From assembly GCF_006228105.1 (NCBI RefSeq), contig NZ_VDHH01000178.1: a DNA stretch of 10,167 bases. One strand, written 5' to 3'. The first letter of the stretch is position 1. Each line of letters opens with the position of its first letter. Below are positions 5,946-10,167 of the stretch, piece by piece. The notes under the pieces were generated by a model. The model had not been told where the DNA came from. It saw only the letters and a program-made list of their open reading frames with translations, and did not search any database. The stretch is from Chelonobacter sp006228105 (GTDB lineage Bacteria > Pseudomonadota > Gammaproteobacteria > Enterobacterales > Pasteurellaceae). The translations under genes and the position numbers were made by a program.

Positions 5946-7109
5946 ATGGCTAAAGGACAGCAAATCCAATTTGAATTTGAATCATTTCTTGATTCAGATA
6001 CCAAGATTGAAGTGACACGGCTGACACCAAAAGAGGTTATCTGTCATCGTAATTATTTTTATCAGAAATGCTTTACCCAAGACGGCAGTAAGTTGCTGTT
6101 TGCTGGAGATTTTGATGGCAACCGAAACTATTATTTACTGGATATGCACAGTCAAATCGCTACACAACTCACCGAGGGTAAAGGCGACAATACCTTTGGT
6201 GGTTTTATTGCAGATGACGATAAATCATTTTTTTATGTTAAAAATGACACCAATTTATGTAGAGTGGATCTGCAAACCTTGCAAGAAACGGTAATTTATA
6301 CCGTCGATAATAATTGGAAAGGTTATGGCACTTGGGTGGCAAACTCAGACTGCACTAAGCTGGTCGGAATTGAAATCCTAAAATCCTGCTGGCAGCCGTT
6401 AACCGATTGGGAGAAATTTAAAGCCTTTTACCACACCAAACCAACCTGCCGTTTAATCCACGTGGATATTTTAAGCGGCGAGGTCTCCGTTATTCATCAA
6501 GAAAACGCTTGGCTCGGACACCCGACTTACCGCCCTTTTGATGACAACACAATCGGTTTTTGCCATGAAGGCCCACACGATTTAGTCGATGCTCGAATGT
6601 GGTTGATTAATGAGGACGGCAGTCAGCTGAGAAAAGTGAAACAGCACCTGCCGGGCGAATCCTGCACCCATGAATTTTGGTTGCCGAACGGCGCCAAAAT
6701 GGCGTATGTCTCTTACTTCAAAGGGCAAACTGAACGAGTTATCTACACTGCTGATCCGATGACATTGGAAAATACCCGTTTGATGGTGATGCCGCCATGC
6801 TCACATCTGATGAGCAATTTTGACGGCAGTTTAATGGTCGGTGACGGCTGTGATTCTCCGGTCGATGTCGATGATAGCGCTAGCTACAATATTGAAAATG
6901 ATCCGTTTTTATATATTTTCAATATCAGACAAAAGCAAAGCTACAAGCTTGCCAAACACAGCACTTCTTGGGAAGTGCTGGACGGTGATCGCCAAATTAC
7001 CCACCCTCACCCCTCTTTTTCACCCGATGACAGCCAAGTGCTGTTTGGTAGTGATTTCGAAGGCGTACCGGCGATCTATTTGGCAAATGTACCTGCCAGC
7101 TATCGTTAA
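5946..7109 (+). CDS. ogl: Oligogalacturonate lyase, family PL22
   Basis: This 387-residue cytoplasmic seven-bladed beta-propeller lyase splits unsaturated digalacturonate into two 5-keto-4-deoxyuronate molecules. Residues known from Yersinia Ogl (recalled from the structure literature) fall at identical numbers: Arg217 (DARMWL), catalytic His242 (THEFW), and the Mn2+ ligands His287 (PPCSH), Gln350, His353 and His355 (RQITHPHP). The N-terminus MAKGQQIQFEFESFLD and the length (388 in relatives) also fit. The ATG at 5946 is chosen because AGGAG (5933-5937) lies 8 bases upstream and because it gives this residue numbering; an upstream ATG at 5910 sits in the hairpin loop without a ribosome site. 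There is no signal peptide. It is 73 bases downstream of the symporter gene and probably co-transcribed with it. Its product feeds the isomerase at 37-678. Confidence 0.95.
   Translation: MAKGQQIQFEFESFLDSDTKIEVTRLTPKEVICHRNYFYQKCFTQDGSKLLFAGDFDGNRNYYLLDMHSQIATQLTEGKGDNTFGGFIADDDKSFFYVKNDTNLCRVDLQTLQETVIYTVDNNWKGYGTWVANSDCTKLVGIEILKSCWQPLTDWEKFKAFYHTKPTCRLIHVDILSGEVSVIHQENAWLGHPTYRPFDDNTIGFCHEGPHDLVDARMWLINEDGSQLRKVKQHLPGESCTHEFWLPNGAKMAYVSYFKGQTERVIYTADPMTLENTRLMVMPPCSHLMSNFDGSLMVGDGCDSPVDVDDSASYNIENDPFLYIFNIRQKQSYKLAKHSTSWEVLDGDRQITHPHPSFSPDDSQVLFGSDFEGVPAIYLANVPASYR
6959..6980 (+). repeat. Perfect short hairpin inside ogl
   Basis: CAGCACTTC (6959-6967), loop TTGG, GAAGTGCTG (6972-6980): 9 bp without mismatch, over the codons for HSTSWEVLD (338-346), close to the metal-binding residues. 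No T-tract follows. It may be only codon constraint in a conserved region. Confidence 0.5.
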
Positions 7110-7127
7110 TCTCGTCTATGCCACTAA

Positions 7128-7151
7128 AAAAGCGCCATCTCTGGCGCTTTT
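7128..7151. terminator. Bidirectional terminator between ogl and cysI
   Basis: AAAAGCGCCA (7128-7137), loop TCTC, TGGCGCTTTT (7142-7151): a perfect 10-bp stem with an A-run on one side and a T-run on the other. It can therefore end transcription of ogl (+) and of cysJI (-). It lies 18 bases past the ogl stop codon and 38 bases past the cysI stop codon. Confidence 0.88.
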
Positions 7152-7189
7152 CTCTGATACTCTTGCTATAAACGTTTACTAAGCCACCG

Positions 7190-8965
7190 TTAAGCCACTT
7201 TAGTCACGTCCCAAAAATCAATTGCGGCATTGATCACGGGTTTGCTGATGCCGCTGCGGATTGCGAAATCGCCAAAACTTTCATTGCTTTGGCGGTTTTG
7301 TGCCCAGTCTCCGATCCAACCGTCCAGTATCGCCAGGATTTCCACTTCGGTGATATTTTCTTTAAACAGGCGTGGAATGCGGGTGCCGGCTAGGTTGCCG
7401 CCCACATGCAGGTTATAACGCCCGATGGCTTTGCCGACCAAACCGATTTCCGCCAACATCGCTCGTCCACAGCCGTTCGGGCAGCCGGTGACTCGCAACA
7501 CGATCTGCTCCTCCGCCACGCCGTGTTTGGCTAAAATAGAATCCACCTGATCGATAAAGTGCGGTAAGAAACGCTCGGCCTCCGCCATTGCCAACGGGCA
7601 AGTCGGCAAGGAGACGCACGCCATACTGTTTTCCCGTTGTGGCGTCACGCTGTCGTCAATCAGTTTATATTGCCGGGCGATTTTTTCGATGTTAGCTTTA
7701 TCACGGGTGGCGACGCCGGCAACAATCAGATTTTGATTCGCCGTCAAACGGAAATCCCCTTTGTGAATCTTAGCAATTTCACGCATACCGCTCTTTAATG
7801 GTCGGTGCGGGAAATCAAGCAAACGCCCATTTTCAATAAACAGCGTTAAATGCCATTTTTTATCTTCGCCCTGCACCCAACCGATCCGATCGCCCCGTTC
7901 AGTAAATCGATAAGGACGGATCGCTTGCAATTTAGCGCCGATACGGGTTTCGATCTCTCTGGTGAAGGTCTCCATGCCGACCCGCTCGATGGTGTAACGC
8001 AGTTTGGCATTTTTACGGTCGCTGCGGTTGCCCCAATCCCGTTGCGTCGTGACCACCGCTTCGGCACACGCCAGCACGTTTTCCAAGCCGACAAAACCTA
8101 ACTCTCTCGCCGTATTCGGGTAGGTTTTAGGGTTACCGTGTTCCATTGACAAGCCGCCGCCGACCAGCACGTTGAAACCGACCAATTTACCGTTTTCACC
8201 GATGGCGACGAAATTCAGATCGTTGGCGTGCAGATCCACATCGTTATGCGGTGGGATCACCACGGTGGTTTTGAATTTACGCGGCAGGTAATTTTTGCCC
8301 AACACCGGCTCGGTTTTATCACTAGACTCTTTCAACAACGGTTTTGACAGTTCGGTGGTAAACACTTTTTCGCCGTCCAACCAAATATCGGCATAAGCGG
8401 TGGTTTTTGGCAACAGATGCTCGGAGATTTTTTTCGCCCATTCGTAGGCTTCACGGTGCAGATCACTTTCCACCGGGTTCGAGGTGCACAGCACGTTGCG
8501 GTTGACATCGCCGGCAGTGGCAATCGAATCCAAGCCCAAGTGGTGCAACCACTGGTGCATTGGTTTGATGTTCTGTTTCAGTACGCCGTGAAACTGGAAA
8601 GTCTGGCGGTTGGTTAAGCGGATACTGCCGTAGTTGGTGTGTTCAGTGGCAAATTGGTCGATGCCCAGCCATTGTTTCGGCGCAATGATACCGCCCGGCA
8701 AGCGACAGCGCAGCATCACATTTTTATTCGGTTCTAATTTTTGCTCCAAACGTTCGGCACGAATATCGCGATCATCTTGCTCGTACATACCGTGAAAACG
8801 GATTAGCTGGAAATTATCTTTCACGAAACCGCCGGTCAGTTGTTCGTTGAGATCATCGGCAATGGTGCCGTGCAAATAGTCGCTGTCACCTTTGAGCCGC
8901 TCATTGTCAGCTAACGGTTTGGCTTTCCACTCCACTGCTTTTTCTGGTGTTTTTTTATCGCTCAT
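7190..8965 (-). CDS. cysI: Sulfite reductase [NADPH] hemoprotein, beta subunit
   Basis: This 591-residue siroheme/[4Fe-4S] catalytic subunit reduces sulfite to sulfide by six electrons, taken from CysJ. The cluster and siroheme-bridging cysteines are Cys450, Cys456 (ACVSLPTCPLAMAEAERF), Cys495 and Cys499 (TGCPNGCGRAM), with the same 6/39/4 spacing as E. coli Cys434/440/479/483. SIRLTNRQTFQFHG, CTSNPVES, VLVGGGLS and NRSDRKNAKLRYT are further family signatures. Against E. coli CysI (570 residues) it has about 12 extra residues near 204-222 (LSKPLLKESSDKTE) and a short C-terminal tail, DVTKVA. The ATG at 8965 (MSDKKTPEK) is preferred to the one at 8980, because GGGAG (8974-8978) gives an 8-base spacing to it and overlaps the upstream ATG. 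It follows cysJ by 23 bases in one operon. Confidence 0.96.
   Translation of the reverse strand: MSDKKTPEKAVEWKAKPLADNERLKGDSDYLHGTIADDLNEQLTGGFVKDNFQLIRFHGMYEQDDRDIRAERLEQKLEPNKNVMLRCRLPGGIIAPKQWLGIDQFATEHTNYGSIRLTNRQTFQFHGVLKQNIKPMHQWLHHLGLDSIATAGDVNRNVLCTSNPVESDLHREAYEWAKKISEHLLPKTTAYADIWLDGEKVFTTELSKPLLKESSDKTEPVLGKNYLPRKFKTTVVIPPHNDVDLHANDLNFVAIGENGKLVGFNVLVGGGLSMEHGNPKTYPNTARELGFVGLENVLACAEAVVTTQRDWGNRSDRKNAKLRYTIERVGMETFTREIETRIGAKLQAIRPYRFTERGDRIGWVQGEDKKWHLTLFIENGRLLDFPHRPLKSGMREIAKIHKGDFRLTANQNLIVAGVATRDKANIEKIARQYKLIDDSVTPQRENSMACVSLPTCPLAMAEAERFLPHFIDQVDSILAKHGVAEEQIVLRVTGCPNGCGRAMLAEIGLVGKAIGRYNLHVGGNLAGTRIPRLFKENITEVEILAILDGWIGDWAQNRQSNESFGDFAIRSGISKPVINAAIDFWDVTKVA
7557..7565 (+). 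repeat. DNA uptake sequence (USS)
   Basis: Exact AAGTGCGGT inside cysI, read on the coding strand as Pro468-His469-Phe470. Confidence 0.95.
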
Positions 8966-8988
8966 GTTGTTCACTCCCATTCAAATGC

Positions 8989-10167
8989 TTAATACACATC
9001 ACGCTGATAGCGTTTGTTTTGCCGCAGTTCGTCCAGATATTCATCCGCCTCTTCCGCACTGAGTTTGCCCTGTTGCGCAATCACGTCTAACAACGCCTGT
9101 TCCACCTCTTTTGCCATGCGCGAAGCGTCACCGCAGACATAAATATGCGCCCCTTGCTGCAACCATTGCCACAGGCTTTCCGCTTGTTCACGGATTTTGT
9201 GCTGCACATAGATTTTTTCGGCTTGATCGCGCGACCAGGCAAAGTTGTATTTGTGTAAATAGCCTTCCTTGGCAAACGTCTGCCATTCAATTTGATACAG
9301 AAAATCGTCGGTGAAGTGTTGGTTGCCGAAAATCAGCCAGTTTTTGCCTTGTGCCTCTACTGCCGCCCGTTGCTGCACAAAGGCGCGGAACGGCGCAATG
9401 CCGGTGCCGGCGCCGATCATGATAATCGGGGTGTCGTTGTTTGACGGCAAGCGGAAGTTGTCGTTCTGTTCAATGAATATGCGTACTTCGCCGTCTTCTT
9501 CAAGCCGCTGTGCCAAATAGCTTGAGGCTGCACCAAACCGGGTTTTGCCTGCATAAGCATATTGCAGCAGCCCCACGGTTAAATGCACCTCCTCGCCCAC
9601 CTCCTCCTGTGCGGAGGCGATTGAATATAAGCGTGGCGTCAATGGTCGCAACAGACCAAGCAACTGCTCGGCACTGAGCACAAACGGATAGGCTTGCAGC
9701 ACCCCGATAATCGGTGTGGTTTGGATATACGCTTGAATCGCAACCGCACTTTTCACCTGCTCATTCAGTTCGGTGTTATTTGCTAAATCGGCATAACCTT
9801 TGACAAAGTGCGGTGTGTTCTGGGTGATCTCCAACGACTGCAGCAATGCGCTGCGAATGCTGACTTCGGCGCCGTTCAACCGCACTTTTTCTTCGCCGTG
9901 CAGCGAAACTGCCTGCAGGATCTCTGCCACCAGTGCCGGATCATTGTTGAACCACACCCCCAGCGCATCGCCCGGCTGATAGTGCAAACCTGAACCGGAA
10001 AGGTCGATTTCCAAATGGCGCACATCTTTTTCCGAGCCGCGTGCCGTGATTTTTTGTCGCACCGCCAAAGTTGCCGGAAACGGATTCTCTTTGTTATAAA
10101 TTAAACTTACCGCACTTGCGCTGTTTGCTGTGCTTGCCGCAGGGGCTGCAACCGCACTTTGGTTTTG
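8989..10167 (-). CDS. cysJ: Sulfite reductase [NADPH] flavoprotein, alpha subunit (5' part outside the window)
   Basis: The last 392 residues of CysJ are present, out of about 600 in the family. CysJ passes electrons from NADPH through FAD and FMN to CysI. The frame is open to the window edge, so the gene is cut by the window and not truncated. The N-terminal flavodoxin (FMN) domain is missing. Visible parts, counted from the edge, are an Ala/Ser-rich linker (1-21), NPFPATLAV (28-36), the connecting domain YQPGDALGVW (63-72), the FAD motif RLYSIAS (179-185), the NADPH motif GAGTGIAPFRAF (252-263), YVCGDASRM (343-351) and the conserved end RYQRDVY. A TTG at 10068 is an internal leucine codon (PATLAV) and not a start. 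Five uptake sequences occur in this 1.18 kb. Confidence 0.96.
   Translation of the reverse strand, partial: QNQSAVAAPAASTANSASAVSLIYNKENPFPATLAVRQKITARGSEKDVRHLEIDLSGSGLHYQPGDALGVWFNNDPALVAEILQAVSLHGEEKVRLNGAEVSIRSALLQSLEITQNTPHFVKGYADLANNTELNEQVKSAVAIQAYIQTTPIIGVLQAYPFVLSAEQLLGLLRPLTPRLYSIASAQEEVGEEVHLTVGLLQYAYAGKTRFGAASSYLAQRLEEDGEVRIFIEQNDNFRLPSNNDTPIIMIGAGTGIAPFRAFVQQRAAVEAQGKNWLIFGNQHFTDDFLYQIEWQTFAKEGYLHKYNFAWSRDQAEKIYVQHKIREQAESLWQWLQQGAHIYVCGDASRMAKEVEQALLDVIAQQGKLSAEEADEYLDELRQNKRYQRDVY
9743..9751 (-). repeat. DNA uptake sequence (USS)
   Basis: Exact ACCGCACTT inside cysJ, read on the coding strand as Lys-Ser-Ala-Val (139-142 from the window edge). Confidence 0.95.
9806..9814 (+). 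repeat. DNA uptake sequence (USS)
   Basis: Exact AAGTGCGGT inside cysJ, in the opposite orientation to its four neighbours, read as Thr-Pro-His-Phe (118-121 from the window edge). Confidence 0.95.
9879..9887 (-). repeat. DNA uptake sequence (USS)
   Basis: Exact ACCGCACTT inside cysJ, read as Lys94-Val95-Arg96 from the window edge. This is the same tripeptide that the three PL9 copies encode. Confidence 0.95.
10109..10117 (-). repeat. DNA uptake sequence (USS) in the cysJ linker
   Basis: Exact ACCGCACTT, read as Ala-Ser-Ala-Val in the Ala/Ser-rich linker between the flavodoxin and FAD domains. Confidence 0.95.
10151..10159 (-). repeat. DNA uptake sequence (USS) in the cysJ linker
   Basis: Exact ACCGCACTT, read as Gln-Ser-Ala-Val. 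It is the second copy in the same linker, 42 bases (14 codons) from the copy at 10109 and in the same frame. Confidence 0.95.

Noticed and set aside
7180..7198. Direct repeat TAAGCCAC, 11 bases apart, at the end of cysI
   Set aside because: It is a single 8-base duplication around the stop codon, too short to be assigned as an attachment site or target duplication.
8966..8980. Upstream ATG start for cysI, adding 5 residues
   Set aside because: That ATG overlaps the GGGAG ribosome site serving the ATG at 8965, and MSDKK matches the usual CysI N-terminus.
10066..10068. TTG as the cysJ start
   Set aside because: The frame remains open upstream to the window edge and encodes the conserved NPFPATLAV segment, so this codon is an internal leucine.
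1..10167. CRISPR array, tRNA, rRNA or insertion sequence
   Set aside because: No regularly spaced repeats, tRNA-like cloverleaf or transposase-like frame was seen; the only dispersed repeat is the uptake sequence.

Overview
The window looks like chromosomal DNA from a member of the Pasteurellaceae. The main evidence is 14 exact copies of the Haemophilus-type DNA uptake sequence (AAGTGCGGT or its complement) in 10.2 kb. The Mannheimia haemolytica/A. pleuropneumoniae type of uptake sequence (ACAAGCGGT) was not noticed, which points to the Haemophilus/Pasteurella/Basfia/Actinobacillus succinogenes side of the family. A pectin diet plus a sulfite reductase would suit a herbivore or rumen commensal such as Basfia (Mannheimia succiniciproducens). 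That species-level guess is inference only.

Positions 1-7109 (+ strand) are a compact galacturonan (pectin) catabolism locus. In order: an RpiB-fold isomerase, probably of the DhuI type (37-678); 2-keto-3-deoxygluconate kinase KdgK (747-1670); a large exported PL9 pectate lyase resembling periplasmic exopolygalacturonate lyase PelX (1728-3962); a sodium:solute symporter (4136-5872); and cytoplasmic oligogalacturonate lyase Ogl, family PL22 (5946-7109). The inferred flow is as follows. The PL9 enzyme releases short unsaturated galacturonides in the periplasm. The symporter imports them. Ogl splits unsaturated digalacturonate into 5-keto-4-deoxyuronate. The isomerase converts this to the 2,5-diketo acid. 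A reductase encoded elsewhere makes KDG, and KdgK phosphorylates KDG to KDPG for an aldolase encoded elsewhere. The isomerase appears to stand in for KduI. KduD/DhuD, Eda, a KdgR-like regulator and an outer-membrane porin are not in the window.

The locus is divided by terminators after the isomerase gene (687-719), after the PL9 gene (3977-4011) and after ogl (7128-7151). The transporter-ogl pair has its own AT-rich promoter region. There, a candidate CRP site (4060-4075) sits at class II spacing from a TATGAT -10 element, and a perfect 20-bp palindrome lies just upstream (4033-4052).

Positions 7190-10167 (- strand) are the assimilatory sulfite reductase genes, cysJ (cut by the window edge, N-terminal flavodoxin domain missing) followed by cysI. 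They converge on ogl and share a bidirectional terminator with it. They are housekeeping sulfur assimilation genes with no evident link to the pectin locus. No mobile element, tRNA, rRNA or CRISPR array was seen, and no gene-free stretch exceeds about 175 bases.
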